46,531 nucleotides of DNA, from IMG/VR virus record IMGVR_UViG_3300025326_000068, positions 1 through 46,531 of that record, one strand, 5' to 3'. Shown in pieces: positions 13,629 through 21,209 of this stretch (position 1 is its first letter; the number at the start of each line of letters is the position of its first letter). The notes below the pieces were generated by a model that was given only the letters and a program-made list of their open reading frames with translations, made no database searches and was not told the DNA's origin. The translations under genes and the position numbers were made by a program. The DNA is from a virus.

Positions 13629-13705
13629 GGCCCCGCCAGCCCGACAGGGCGGCCAGGAGGCAGGCTAACAAGCCGGGGCGCGGGCGTCAAAGCCCGCCGG
13701 GGCCA
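13629..13705 (+). ncRNA. cloverleaf-like structured intergenic RNA (76-nt paired core)
   Basis: GGCCCCG (13629-13635) pairs with CGGGGCC (13698-13704). Inside are three hairpins: GCCC-GACA-GGGC (13639-13650), GGCT-AACA-AGCC (13663-13674) and GCGGGC-GTCAAA-GCCCGC (13680-13697), the last abutting the closing helix. An A follows at 13705. Size and plan resemble tRNA, but T-loop, D-loop and a 5-bp anticodon stem are missing. It precedes the AGGAG of the next gene by about 23 nt. Confidence 0.5.
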
Positions 13706-13739
13706 TTGGGAACGAAATCACAAACACAGGAGATATAAA

Positions 13740-14102
13740 ATGTCCGAAACGATCAGTCTCAAGGGGTTGGACAAAACTAAAGTTCTGGCAGTCCTATACA
13801 ACGGCGCGAGAGTTCAAGGTCTAGGCTTTCTACATTACGACTCTGCGCCTATGAGCGCGGAAGATGCAAAAGAGCAACTGAAACGTGGCTCTTACTTTGA
13901 TTACCTGAGCGGACGGGTGATGAAAGTTGATCTTTCAAGCGACGAGCTTGACCCGTGGCTTTATGATCGAGACAACGGTCAGGGAGCAGCGGCGCGTATG
14001 ATCAATGCGCTCCGTGCTACGGATGACACTAACCCTGAAGAAGCCGAAATATCCCATAAGGAAGGGACACTCAAGGCGGCAGTAAAGTTTTTAGGAAAGT
14101 AA
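13740..14102 (+). CDS. conserved-type phage protein, YFDYLxGRVMKVDL family (120 aa)
   Basis: ACAGGAG 8 nt before ATG 13740. The pattern QGLGFLHYDSAPMSAEDAKE, YFDYLSGRVMKVDLSSDELD and LYDRDNGQGAAARMINALR looks like a widespread but uncharacterised phage early protein. No catalytic motif. It sits before the SSB-like gene, so a role in replication or host takeover is possible. Confidence 0.7.
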   Translation: MSETISLKGLDKTKVLAVLYNGARVQGLGFLHYDSAPMSAEDAKEQLKRGSYFDYLSGRVMKVDLSSDELDPWLYDRDNGQGAAARMINALRATDDTNPEEAEISHKEGTLKAAVKFLGK

Positions 14103-14191
14103 TGACCATGAAGAATATTTGCCTGCGCTGCTGGCTGGCCTTCTGGGGCTGGGGGCGGGGGCATTGCCGGCACTGTTTTTGTTGCAAGTAG
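14102..14191 (+). CDS. tiny Cys/Trp-rich peptide or, in another frame, small membrane protein
   Basis: ATG 14102 overlaps the previous TAA and gives 29 residues with a possible zinc knuckle (ICLRCW, HCRHCFCCK). The frame two bases on, with only a TTG start near 14116, instead encodes a membrane helix (PALLAGLLGLGAGALPALFL) and a basic tail to 14283. Both read plausibly and only one is likely real. Nothing else is visible between here and 14335. Confidence 0.35.
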   Translation: MTMKNICLRCWLAFWGWGRGHCRHCFCCK

Positions 14192-14335
14192 GAAACCGTT
14201 ACCGCCCCCGACGCGGCCTTACCCGCACTACAGCGGCGCGCAAGCGCGCCGGGCGGCAGAAAGAGATCAAGGCCATAATCTGATTGGCGATCAGACTCTA
14301 TCCCGAAGGTGACGATCACACAAAGGACAAAGGAA

Positions 14336-15013
14336 ATGAACACCGACATGGAATTGACTTACGAAGACATTGAGCAGCCGCCAGAAGATGAAACTCCTCC
14401 CCCCGACGCGCCCGCTGGCGCGGCGATTGCGCCGGTGATCGACACGACCGCCATCGCGCCGCAGGTGGTGGACCCGGAGACGCTGCCCGACCTGGAGGCC
14501 GCCGAGCCGGGCATCTCGCTGAACCCGAAGTACCGCGAGTTCAACGAAGAAGGCGAGAGCGTGCGCGCCGTGTTCTGCGGCTTCACGACGATGCAGAGCC
14601 AGAACCAGGCGAAAGCCATCCCCGTCGCTATCTTCCAGACGCGGACGGAAGTTTTCGTCAATGCTGGCGCGAACCTGGTGCAACAGGTAAAGGCGCTCAA
14701 GCCTCAGACCGCGGTGCAGATTACCTACAACGGCAAGGAGAAGACCAAGAGCGGGAACTACGTCAAGACCTTCGACGTGCGCCTGCTGGTCTTCCCCAAG
14801 CCGGGCGCGCGTAGGGACGGGGTGTCCCCGTCCGCCGCCGCGAACGGCGACCGCGAACGGTGGGAGAAGTTCCTGAAAGCGCAGGAGGCCAAGGAGTCGG
14901 ACATGCGTCAGGCCCTGGGCACGCTGCGGGTGAGCGAATGGCTCAAGGCGAAGCCGGGCCGCACTTTGGCCCAGGCGGAGAAGATCGTCATCGAAACGAT
15001 GAATCCGTTCTAA
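14336..15013 (+). CDS. SSB-like / OB-fold single-strand-binding candidate (225 aa)
   Basis: Start at ATG 14336 after AAAGGAA. After an acidic, Pro-rich start the core (about 65-165) NPKYREFNEEGESVRAVFCGF, VFVNAGANLVQQVKAL and VQITYNGKEKTKSGNYVKTF has the strand pattern and conserved basic/aromatic residues of phage OB-fold ssDNA-binding proteins. The C-terminal helix region is Lys/Glu-rich. It lies two kilobases before the primase-helicase, consistent with replication. Binding is inferred from pattern only. Confidence 0.55.
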   Translation: MNTDMELTYEDIEQPPEDETPPPDAPAGAAIAPVIDTTAIAPQVVDPETLPDLEAAEPGISLNPKYREFNEEGESVRAVFCGFTTMQSQNQAKAIPVAIFQTRTEVFVNAGANLVQQVKALKPQTAVQITYNGKEKTKSGNYVKTFDVRLLVFPKPGARRDGVSPSAAANGDRERWEKFLKAQEAKESDMRQALGTLRVSEWLKAKPGRTLAQAEKIVIETMNPF

Positions 15014-15036
15014 GTGACCTATTGGGTGTTGGCTCA

Positions 15037-15068
15037 GCCCGGCGCGGCGCGCGTTGACCGCGCCGGGC
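15037..15068 (+). promoter_or_regulatory. perfect 11-bp stem-loop before a ribosome site
   Basis: GCCCGGCGCGG (15037-15047) pairs perfectly with CCGCGCCGGGC (15058-15068), loop 10 nt. It is followed by a pyrimidine-rich spacer and AAGGAG of the gene at 15093. No U-tract follows, so termination is unlikely; it matches the hairpin-before-SD pattern seen elsewhere. Confidence 0.7.
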
Positions 15069-15092
15069 ACATCCCCCTAAGGAGAAATGACC

Positions 15093-15575
15093 ATGAGCAA
15101 AGAAAGCGAATGCGAATTCAAGGCGCGCTACCTGCAATCCGAACTGGACGACTACCGCGCCGCCGACGAGCGCCGCGCCGAGCAGGAAGAGCGGGCGCGC
15201 CGCGAGCGCAGGCGGGAGCGTGAAGAAGAGTTCCGCGCCGCCGCGCGCCAGGCCGACGACTGGCCCGAGGCGCTGCGCAAAGGCGCGGCGCTGTATCGGC
15301 GCAAAGGCGCTTCCACCGAAATTGGGGATGACGATGCGCCTTTCTGGGAGAACAGTGCCCGCGCCTGCGAGCGCGCCCTGGAAATCTGGAAGGCGGTTGA
15401 GCGGGATGGGGCCACCGAGATTGCGGATCTCGAAGCGCGCATCCTCGCGCTGCGGGACGTGATGCGACAGGAGACGGCGCGGCGGCTGCGGCTGGCCGAG
15501 CCGCTCATCGAAGAGTACGCGCAGACGGCGCACGCGCTTCTGACGCTGACGCCCGAAGGTTTCCTGGACTGGTAA
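15093..15575 (+). CDS. long-helix early protein (160 aa)
   Basis: ATG 15093 is preferred over 15087 because AAGGAG then lies 8 nt upstream. Residues 10-55 are an uninterrupted charged helix (YRAADERRAEQEERARRERR), probably a coiled coil, followed by a second helical domain with W/E/A-rich repeats. No known family. It may be a structural or regulatory early protein. Confidence 0.6.
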   Translation: MSKESECEFKARYLQSELDDYRAADERRAEQEERARRERRREREEEFRAAARQADDWPEALRKGAALYRRKGASTEIGDDDAPFWENSARACERALEIWKAVERDGATEIADLEARILALRDVMRQETARRLRLAEPLIEEYAQTAHALLTLTPEGFLDW

Positions 15576-15586
15576 AGGAGATGACC

Positions 15587-16009
15587 ATGACGAAGTTACG
15601 AGAAGCGGCGCTGGCCGCATGGGAGCAGCGCAAGCAGCAAATGGCGGAAAGCGACGCTGAAAAGAAAATCGAGTTGGGGCTGCGTACCCGCGCCGCGCTC
15701 ACCAAAATCGGAGTCCACGCCGATCTCGTGGACGGGACCAGCGCCCTTGTGGACGGCGTGCACCTGCGCCGGAGCACGGACGGCGATTGGCAGGTGGCCG
15801 GGACGTGCCCGGACTGCGGCGCGGCGGGCTGGTCGCCGCCAGTGAGCGACCTGGCCGGGATCGGGCAATACCTGGACGAGTTCCGGCTGGACTACGGCCA
15901 TGTCTGCCGTGGTTATGGTTATTCCGATCACGACTTGCCGAACGCGTCCGACCGTCTGCTGGCCGCGCTCGCCTACTGGCTGGCCGAGCAGCAGGGCGGG
16001 CAACCATGA
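15587..16009 (+). CDS. early protein with zinc-like CxxC..HxC motif (140 aa)
   Basis: AAAGGAG lies 6-8 nt upstream of ATG 15587. N-terminal helix, then beta-rich (SALVDGVHLRRSTDGDWQV), a GTCPDCGAAGW metal pair with YGHVCRG, and a helical end. The stop overlaps the next ATG (ATGA). Function unknown. Confidence 0.6.
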   Translation: MTKLREAALAAWEQRKQQMAESDAEKKIELGLRTRAALTKIGVHADLVDGTSALVDGVHLRRSTDGDWQVAGTCPDCGAAGWSPPVSDLAGIGQYLDEFRLDYGHVCRGYGYSDHDLPNASDRLLAALAYWLAEQQGGQP

Positions 16010-16335
16010 TCCACACCGTAGCGCCATCCCCGGAACAGGTCGCACGCAATATCTACTGCGCGACCAACCTGAGCCAACGTAATGATGCCTATGCCAAATC
16101 GCAGGAGCGGCAATTCATTGACCTGGCCGCGCCGCACATTGAAACGGCACTGCATGAAGAAGCCGCCGCCGAGCGCGCCGCCTGCGCCCGCGACGTGTGC
16201 CCGCGCTGCGCGGCGGGGCAGATGCAGGCCCGTAAAAATCCGCTGGGCGAATGGGTGCATGCCGAGCCGGACGGAGTCACGCTCTGCCGCGCCGCCGGCA
16301 TCTGGGAGCGCGGGCTCCTTGAGCAGGCGAAATGA
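16006..16335 (+). CDS. small early protein with CPRC motif (109 aa)
   Basis: ATG 16006 overlaps the previous stop (ATGA). The first half contains ATNLSQRNDAYAKSQERQFIDLAAPHIETAL; the second holds DVCPRCAAGQM and a conserved-looking GEWVHAEPDGVTLCRAAGIWE. Cys/His spacing suggests one bound zinc. It is coupled to the next gene (ATGA at 16332). Unknown function. Confidence 0.6.
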   Translation: MIHTVAPSPEQVARNIYCATNLSQRNDAYAKSQERQFIDLAAPHIETALHEEAAAERAACARDVCPRCAAGQMQARKNPLGEWVHAEPDGVTLCRAAGIWERGLLEQAK

Positions 16336-16574
16336 GCGGCGGAAGCCACACTCACGAAATCGCCGCCGCCAATGTATGGCTTATCTGGTGGTCGGAGGGC
16401 GGCATCGTCCAGGACATTGCCGCGCTCTTCGATTACGAGGACGCGCGCAAGACCGTGACCGCTATGAAGGCCCTGCACGGGCGCAGATCTGTACAGCGCA
16501 GACTCATCACGCTGGACAGCCTGCCGCTGGACGTGGTCGAATGGCGGCGGAAGAATATCATCCCCCCCGCCTAG
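16332..16574 (+). CDS. small early protein (80 aa)
   Basis: ATGA overlap at both the start with the upstream gene and a short gap to the next. Contains VWLIWWSEGGIVQDIAALFDYEDARKT and a basic helix ending VVEWRRKNIIPP. No family recognised. Confidence 0.6.
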   Translation: MSGGSHTHEIAAANVWLIWWSEGGIVQDIAALFDYEDARKTVTAMKALHGRRSVQRRLITLDSLPLDVVEWRRKNIIPPA

Positions 16575-16585
16575 GAGGAACAAAC

Positions 16586-16945
16586 ATGAAAATCACCATC
16601 CGCCCCGCCGCCTTCCCCTGCCCGCTAGGAGCTTGCCCGCCTGGGCTGTTCCTATGCGGGACGACGACCCTGGGATTCAAGGACGCGCAGGGGGAAATGC
16701 ACAACGTCATTTCCGGAGAGCTCTTCACGGGCGGCGAGGACGACGAGGCCGCGCGCGCGCGGCTCACGGCGACGCCGTGCGAAATGCTGACGGAGTTGCA
16801 ACAGGCCGTCAGCGCCGCGCGCGCCGCGCCTGTAGTCGGGCGCAAACCAGTGCGCCAACGAACCACGCAGGCTGAAGGCGGCGGGCGGGCGGCAAAATTC
16901 CAATTGACTCGCCGTCGCATCCGCGTTATAATGCGGTTATCTTAG
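16586..16945 (+). CDS. conserved-type small phage protein, PPGLF..GFK family (119 aa)
   Basis: Perfect SD AGGAGG 7 nt before ATG 16586. FPCPLGACPPGLFLCGTTTLGFK and VISGELFTGG followed by EDDEAARARLTATPCE form a pattern I recognise in many phage early genes of unknown function. Its last 14 codons contain the promoter at 16904-16932, so the gene end and promoter overlap. Confidence 0.65.
   Translation: MKITIRPAAFPCPLGACPPGLFLCGTTTLGFKDAQGEMHNVISGELFTGGEDDEAARARLTATPCEMLTELQQAVSAARAAPVVGRKPVRQRTTQAEGGGRAAKFQLTRRRIRVIMRLS
16904..16932 (+). promoter_or_regulatory. consensus sigma70-type promoter before the replication gene
   Basis: TTGACT (16904-16909) and TATAAT (16927-16932), spacer exactly 17 bp. 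Transcription would start near 16939, about 200 nt before the primase-helicase ATG at 17140, creating a long untranslated leader. Confidence 0.85.
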
Positions 16946-17139
16946 TCGCCGTCGTCAGGCTGCAAGGCCAGGCGGCGGCGCGGAGAGCGCGGCTGGCGTG
17001 GCAGCCAGACCGCTGACAACCCGGAGCAAAGACCTTTACGGTCGTAAGACGCTGGCTTGGTATCTGCCTTTTTCCGGGTTCGGGCAGGTGGCCGCCAAGC
17101 CGCCGGGCCAGCGTCCTATGTCCGCAAGGGTCTTTTTCT
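16940..17139 (+). ncRNA. structured approximately 200-nt leader RNA with crossing helices
   Basis: No ORF fits. Helices seen: GTCAG/CTGAC (16954-16958, 17013-17017) closing GGCTG/CAGCC (16991-16995, 17002-17006); AACCCGGA/TCCGGGTT (17018-17025, 17073-17080); GACGCTGGC/GCCAGCGTC (17048-17056, 17107-17115), which crosses the previous helix as a pseudoknot; AAAGACC/GGTCTTT (17028-17034, 17129-17135), which competes with local GACC/GGTC (17031-17034, 17040-17043). The last pairing touches the segment just before the ATG. A riboswitch-like, attenuator or replication-RNA role is possible; no known family is recognised. Confidence 0.65.
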
Positions 17140-18657
17140 ATGTCTGAGTTAGGCCAACAGGCTGAAGAGTACGCCAAAGCGGGATGGTACGTCTTCCCGA
17201 TCAAACCGCGTGATAAGACACCGCTCACGCCGCACGGGTTGAACGATGCGACGATACGAATCGACATCATCCGCCGCTGGTGGGAGAAGGCGCCGCAGGC
17301 CAACATCGGACTCAACTGCGGCAAGTCCGGCCTGATCGCCATTGATCTTGACAAGCACGGCGAGCAAGACGGCTTGACGCAGTGGGAAACACTCACGCAA
17401 AGATATGGTTTGAATCCGATGACCGCCATCTCTCTGACCGGCGGCGGCGGCCGCCATCTCCTTTTCAGAATTCCCCAGGATTGCAAAATCAAAAACAGCG
17501 CCGGCAAGCTCGCGCCCGGCATTGATGTGCGCGGCGCGGGCGGCTACGTGGTTCTGCCCCCTAGTATTCACCCAAACGGAAAACCTTATGCCTGGTCGGA
17601 CGACGTGGCGATTGAGCCGCTGCCCCTGCCCATCCTAGACCTGCTCACCCGCGAGCCTGATCCCTGGCAGGTGTTCACGCTCAAGGACGCCTTCGCGCCC
17701 CGAGACCCGCTCATATGGATCGTAGAGGGGATCATCTCCGAGGGCAGCCTATCCATCTGGTACGGCGCGCCGGGCACGCTCAAAAGCATGTTTCTTTCGG
17801 ATATGGCCGTGAGCGTGGCTGCCGGCTATCGCTGGTTGACGCAGCCCGACAATCCGATGACCGGCCTCGTCACTGCGCCGGGCGCAGTCCTGTGGCTTGA
17901 CTTTGACAATGGCCAGCGAAGAACGCACGAACGTTTCGCGGCCCTGGCGCGGGCGCGCGGAATTTCTGATGCCGCGCCGTTTTACTATGTCAGCATGCCG
18001 GAGCCGATCCTGGCCGCCGGGGACGGCGAGTCGGTGCGCGCCCTGGCCGCGCGCATGGTAGACCGCGACGTGCGCCTGCTCGTGATTGACAATTTGAATG
18101 TCATCGCGGGCGAGGCGGACGAGAACTCCGCCGAGATGAACGGCCCCATGTCCGGGCTGCGCTGGCTGGCAGAAACCGGCGCGGCGGTCGTCGTCATCCA
18201 TCACCAGCGCAAGAGCAACGGCCTGGCGACGCGCGCAGGCGAGACCCTTCGCGGCCACGGCACCATCGAGGCCAAGCTCGACCTGGCCCTGCTCATCACG
18301 CGCGAGGAAGAGACCGTGACAGTCACGCCGACCAAGACGCGCGGGCCGATGATAAAAGCCTTCTCCGCCAAGTTCGCTTTCGAGAACGACCCATCGCACG
18401 AACTGGTCACCGCGCGTTTCTGGCCGTCCGAAACTGCCGCCGCCGACGCGGACGCGGACTTGCCCGACTCTGAGCTGCAAACCTTGATCCTGGGGGAGCT
18501 CCAAAAGTTCGGGGAGATGTCGGCAAACCAGATTTACGAGCGCATCGGCGGCAACCGGAACAAGGTGCTTGACATGATCCGGCACATGAGGGGAGGCAAG
18601 CAGTTGGGGGAGAAGAAAGGCAATCGCGGCGGTTTCCTGCTCTACCCGCTCGATTGA
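17140..18657 (+). CDS. primase-polymerase / RepA-like helicase fusion
   Basis: 505 aa. Residues 1-160 are a bifunctional primase-polymerase (AEP-type) domain: YAKAGWYVFPIKP, metal residues Asp69/Asp71 (LIAIDLDKHG), His106 (GGGGRHLLF), and GIDVRGAGGYVVLPPS near 130-142. Residues 195-410 are a RecA-like AAA ATPase: Walker A GAPGTLKS at 209-216, Walker B LLVID at 313-317 and VIHHQRK near 354. The end (about 445-500) looks like a winged helix (NQIYERIGGNRNKVLDMIRH). Such proteins prime and unwind phage or plasmid DNA. It follows a long structured leader and precedes an iteron region. Confidence 0.9.
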   Translation: MSELGQQAEEYAKAGWYVFPIKPRDKTPLTPHGLNDATIRIDIIRRWWEKAPQANIGLNCGKSGLIAIDLDKHGEQDGLTQWETLTQRYGLNPMTAISLTGGGGRHLLFRIPQDCKIKNSAGKLAPGIDVRGAGGYVVLPPSIHPNGKPYAWSDDVAIEPLPLPILDLLTREPDPWQVFTLKDAFAPRDPLIWIVEGIISEGSLSIWYGAPGTLKSMFLSDMAVSVAAGYRWLTQPDNPMTGLVTAPGAVLWLDFDNGQRRTHERFAALARARGISDAAPFYYVSMPEPILAAGDGESVRALAARMVDRDVRLLVIDNLNVIAGEADENSAEMNGPMSGLRWLAETGAAVVVIHHQRKSNGLATRAGETLRGHGTIEAKLDLALLITREEETVTVTPTKTRGPMIKAFSAKFAFENDPSHELVTARFWPSETAAADADADLPDSELQTLILGELQKFGEMSANQIYERIGGNRNKVLDMIRHMRGGKQLGEKKGNRGGFLLYPLD

Positions 18658-18684
18658 CGATCTTGGCTGAGCCAAAAAAGAAGG

Positions 18685-18784
18685 GATACCAGGCATACTG
18701 GTATCAACTGGTATCAACTGTGATGATACCGGTCAAACTGCATACAGTCGCATTATTTCTGGTATATGGTATCAAGTGGTACCA
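18685..18784. repeat. iteron-like cluster of TGGTATCA repeats, putative origin
   Basis: Copies of TGGTATCA or its complement: 18685-18691 (reverse), 18699-18706, 18709-18716 (the last two form tandem ACTGGTATCA units), 18724-18730 (reverse), 18760-18765 (partial), 18767-18774, and the palindromic TGGTACCA 18777-18784. Seven sites in 100 bp directly after the primase-helicase gene are typical for initiator-binding iterons or an operator. No gene in 18658-18869. Confidence 0.7.
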
Positions 18785-18790
18785 ACCCGG

Positions 18791-18829
18791 CTTTTTCCCC
18801 GTCTCTCTCTAAGAGAGACGGGGAAAAAG
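18791..18829. repeat. 39-bp perfect palindrome next to the iterons
   Basis: CTTTTTCCCCGTCTCTCT (18791-18808), loop CTA, and its exact complement (18812-18829). The stem includes the T5 and A5 runs, so no U-tract follows the stem as a standard terminator needs. It could extrude as a cruciform at the origin, or act as an unusual transcription stop. Confidence 0.75.
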
Positions 18830-18869
18830 TCAAAAAGCGGGCGGAATGTGAGAACTGTTTGATTGGCTT

Positions 18870-19331
18870 ATGATGGAACTTTATTCGAGGATGTTGGCTT
18901 ACTTAGAAAAGCTTCCGGCGGCCATCTCAGGCTCCGGCGGCCACAACGCGACCCTGCGCGTGGCCTGCGAATGCTTCCGCTTCGGCCTGGAGCGCGTCGA
19001 GGCTTGGGACGCGCTCCAATGGTACAACGCCAATCGTTGCAGCCCGGCGTGGAATGAGAAGGAATTGCGCCACAAACTGGACGACGCGGAAAAGATCGTC
19101 TGCCGCACGGGGGAACAGGGCGCGCGCGTCCACATCGCCGCAGGCCGCCGCGCCCTGCGCGCCTTCGTCCCGCCGCCGCCTCCCGAACGCTACCGCGGGC
19201 GCATGGTCGCGCCGACGATCCCGGTATGCCAGCGTAGCGCGGCGGACGAAGAACTTTGGTGGGCGAAAGTCGCCCAGGAGCGCGGCGCGGCGCTGGAAGC
19301 TTGGGACCATCCCAAGCGGAGGCCGGAATGA
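18870..19331 (+). CDS. PriCT-like (primase C-terminal) protein (153 aa)
   Basis: The first 75 residues, YLEKLPAAISGSGGHNATLRVACECFRFGL followed by ALQWYNANRCSPAWNEKELRHKLDDAEK, match the helical PriCT-type domain that in many phages is attached to the primase. Here it stands alone after the primase-helicase and the iteron region. The C-terminal half is Pro-rich and basic. It probably works with the primase. Its stop overlaps the next ATG (ATGA). No strong ribosome site upstream. Confidence 0.6.
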   Translation: MMELYSRMLAYLEKLPAAISGSGGHNATLRVACECFRFGLERVEAWDALQWYNANRCSPAWNEKELRHKLDDAEKIVCRTGEQGARVHIAAGRRALRAFVPPPPPERYRGRMVAPTIPVCQRSAADEELWWAKVAQERGAALEAWDHPKRRPE

Positions 19332-19723
19332 ATTGTATCCGTTGCGGTCAAGGAAGCTTGACGACCTTTACCACAGTCAGGCGTATCGAGTCGGACGGCC
19401 ATCACGTCGCTTTCCGGCAATGTGACTTGTGCTTGCAGATGTGGGACGGTAAGTTCATCCCCTTGAATAAAATAAACTTCGACTCGCTGCCCTGGGCCGC
19501 CGGATCAATGGCTCCCAAATATTGCGCGCGCCGCGGCGCGCCATATGCTCAGACGCATCACTATTTTCCTGTCGTTTTGGCGCGTGAACACGGCATCAAT
19601 CCCGATGATTGGCCGACTGAAGATTTGTGCGATGATTGTCACGGCCTTTGGCATTCCATCATCACGCCGGAATTGACAAAAAGGAATTGGCAGAATGGAA
19701 AACTTACCGCAAGCAATCCTTGA
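19328..19723 (+). CDS. HNH-like zinc protein (131 aa)
   Basis: ATG 19328 in an ATGA overlap. N-terminal zinc ribbon CIRCG..FRQCDLCLQMW, then QTHHYFPVVLAREHGINPDDW and EDLCDDCHGLWHS, an HH-CxxCH arrangement typical of HNH nuclease folds. It could be a phage nuclease or homing endonuclease relative; it is within a coupled operon, which is more typical of a resident gene. Confidence 0.55.
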   Translation: MNCIRCGQGSLTTFTTVRRIESDGHHVAFRQCDLCLQMWDGKFIPLNKINFDSLPWAAGSMAPKYCARRGAPYAQTHHYFPVVLAREHGINPDDWPTEDLCDDCHGLWHSIITPELTKRNWQNGKLTASNP

Positions 19724-19913
19724 CCTGATGGAGCAAGCCCGTCTTGCCGAAGAGAGAGTCGGACGTGAAAAGCAGCTGCGCGGCTTCGTGCCTATCGGCC
19801 TGGTCGCCCGCGCCTTTCGCCTGCGCGTGGAGGCGGCGCGCGCGCAGGCCGCGTGGGAGCGCGTGCTGCGCGAAGCCGCGCCGGACGCGCTCCCGGAGGG
19901 GATGGGCGCATGA
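19695..19913 (+). CDS. small helical protein (72 aa)
   Basis: Starts inside the 3' end of the upstream gene (29-nt overlap) with AAGGAATTGGC upstream. Entirely helical, rich in Ala/Arg/Glu; ends in ATGA with the methyltransferase gene. Probably a small partner or regulator; function unknown. Confidence 0.55.
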   Translation: MENLPQAILDLMEQARLAEERVGREKQLRGFVPIGLVARAFRLRVEAARAQAAWERVLREAAPDALPEGMGA

Positions 19914-20599
19914 GATTGCTCGACCTGTTCTCCGGCGCCGGAGGGGCGGCGGTCGGTTATCATCGCGCCGGTTTCTCGGAGATCGTCGGCGTGGATCGCT
20001 ACTCCCAGCCGCGATATCCGTTCGATTTCGTCCCGGCCGATGCGCTGGAATACCTGGCTGCGCACGGGCGCGAGTTCGACGCTGTCCACGCTTCGCCCCC
20101 GTGCCAGTTCTACAGCGAAGCCACGCCCGAAGACTACCGCGCATCGCATCCCGACCTGATCGCGCCCGTCCGGGATGCATTGCGGGAGCTCGGCAGGCCC
20201 TACGTCATCGAGAACGTGGCGGGCGCGCGGGCCCTGCTCGTCAACCCGCTCATGTTGTGCGGATCGGCTTTAGGCCTGCCCATCGAGCGGCACAGGTTTT
20301 TCGAGATTTGGCCGGAGCAATTCGAGCTCACGCCGCCCTGCGCGCACCATTACGGCGCGACCTGGGCCATGATCGGCGGGCAAAGTCGCCGAGTTGAAAT
20401 CCCGGTGCTGTGCTCCGGGGGCGGGGACGGGCAGCGCGCCAAGCGGAAGAACCACAGACCGCGCTCCACGGTCGCCGAGATCGGATGGGCGATGGGGATT
20501 GATTGGATGCTCCAGCGCGAACTGACCGAGGCCATCCCGCCGGCCTATACGGAATTCATCGGCACGATTTTATTGCGCGCAATGCGGGAGGACTTATGA
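19910..20599 (+). CDS. DNA C5-cytosine methyltransferase (229 aa)
   Basis: Start ATG 19910 (ATGA with the upstream stop). Motif I LLDLFSGAGGAAVGYHRAGF at 3-22, motif IV ASPPCQ with catalytic Cys65, motif VI IENV near 101, motif VIII IERHRFFEI near 125-133, and the motif IX/X-like AMGIDWM..EAIPPAYTEFIG at the end. It is short for the family, so the target-recognition domain is small. Transfers a methyl group to cytosine, probably protecting phage DNA from host restriction. No partner nuclease is seen. Confidence 0.9.
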   Translation: MRLLDLFSGAGGAAVGYHRAGFSEIVGVDRYSQPRYPFDFVPADALEYLAAHGREFDAVHASPPCQFYSEATPEDYRASHPDLIAPVRDALRELGRPYVIENVAGARALLVNPLMLCGSALGLPIERHRFFEIWPEQFELTPPCAHHYGATWAMIGGQSRRVEIPVLCSGGGDGQRAKRKNHRPRSTVAEIGWAMGIDWMLQRELTEAIPPAYTEFIGTILLRAMREDL

Positions 20600-20868
20600 G
20601 CATCTATGTCAACACCGAGGGCGCGCTGGTCGTCGGGCGCGGCTGGACGCTGACCGCCGAAACCAATACCGCGTTGGATGAATACCACGCTGAGCCGGAC
20701 TGCGCCGGGCTGTTCAGCGTGGACGGCTGGTGCATCGTCGGGACGTACACGCGCTGGCACACGCGCCGCCGCGCCGCCGCCATTCAGCCGGGCAGGTTCG
20801 GCCTGATCCTGGGCAACTGCTTCTTCGGCTTCTGGCAGGACCCGGAAGCGGAAAGCTGCCGGCCATGA
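20596..20868 (+). CDS. small protein in the methylation operon (90 aa)
   Basis: ATG 20596 overlaps the methyltransferase stop and its own stop overlaps the next ATG. Beta-rich (IYVNTEGALVVGRGWTLTAE), with a Cys/His-containing middle and GLILGNCFFGFWQDPE. No family recognised. Confidence 0.55.
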   Translation: MSIYVNTEGALVVGRGWTLTAETNTALDEYHAEPDCAGLFSVDGWCIVGTYTRWHTRRRAAAIQPGRFGLILGNCFFGFWQDPEAESCRP

Positions 20869-21209
20869 GCAAATACGGGGCGAAGCCCGTCACGCTCGAC
20901 GGCCACCGCTTCGCGTCGCAGGCCGAGGCCGCGCGCTATGGCGAGCTGAAGCTGCTGGAGCGGGCGGGGAAAATCGCGGATCTGACTGTTCATCCGCGCT
21001 TTCCGATCACGGTCAACGGTCACAAGATTTGCGTTTACGAGGCGGATTTTTGGTATGTCAACCTTGAACAGGCCAGGAATTGCGTGGAGGATGTCAAAGG
21101 ATTTTTGACCATCGCCTACCGCCTGAAGAAAAAACTGATGCTGGCAGTCCACGGCATCGAGATCAAGGAAATTGACGCGTCCACTCTGCGCAAAAGGAGC
21201 AGGCGATGA
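20865..21209 (+). CDS. DUF1064-type PD-(D/E)XK nuclease (114 aa)
   Basis: MSKYGAKPVTLDGHRFASQAEAARYGEL is the typical start of DUF1064 phage proteins. The catalytic pattern continues as an acidic helix Glu, YEADFWYV (Asp) and VEDVKGF (ExK). These small proteins are phage nucleases that may resolve replication or recombination branches. Start fixed by ATGA overlap at 20865; stop overlaps the next ATG. Confidence 0.8.
   Translation: MSKYGAKPVTLDGHRFASQAEAARYGELKLLERAGKIADLTVHPRFPITVNGHKICVYEADFWYVNLEQARNCVEDVKGFLTIAYRLKKKLMLAVHGIEIKEIDASTLRKRSRR

Noticed and set aside
13629-13705. tRNA gene
   Set aside because: Overall size fits, but the T-arm loop is not TTCRANY, D-loop GG is missing, and no 5-bp anticodon stem with 7-nt loop can be drawn; kept only as structured RNA.
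18685-18784. CRISPR array
   Set aside because: Repeats are only 8-10 bp, unevenly spaced and in both orientations; these are iteron/operator features.
18791-18829. Rho-independent terminator
   Set aside because: The T5 and A5 are inside the stem arms, so neither strand has a U-tract after the stem.
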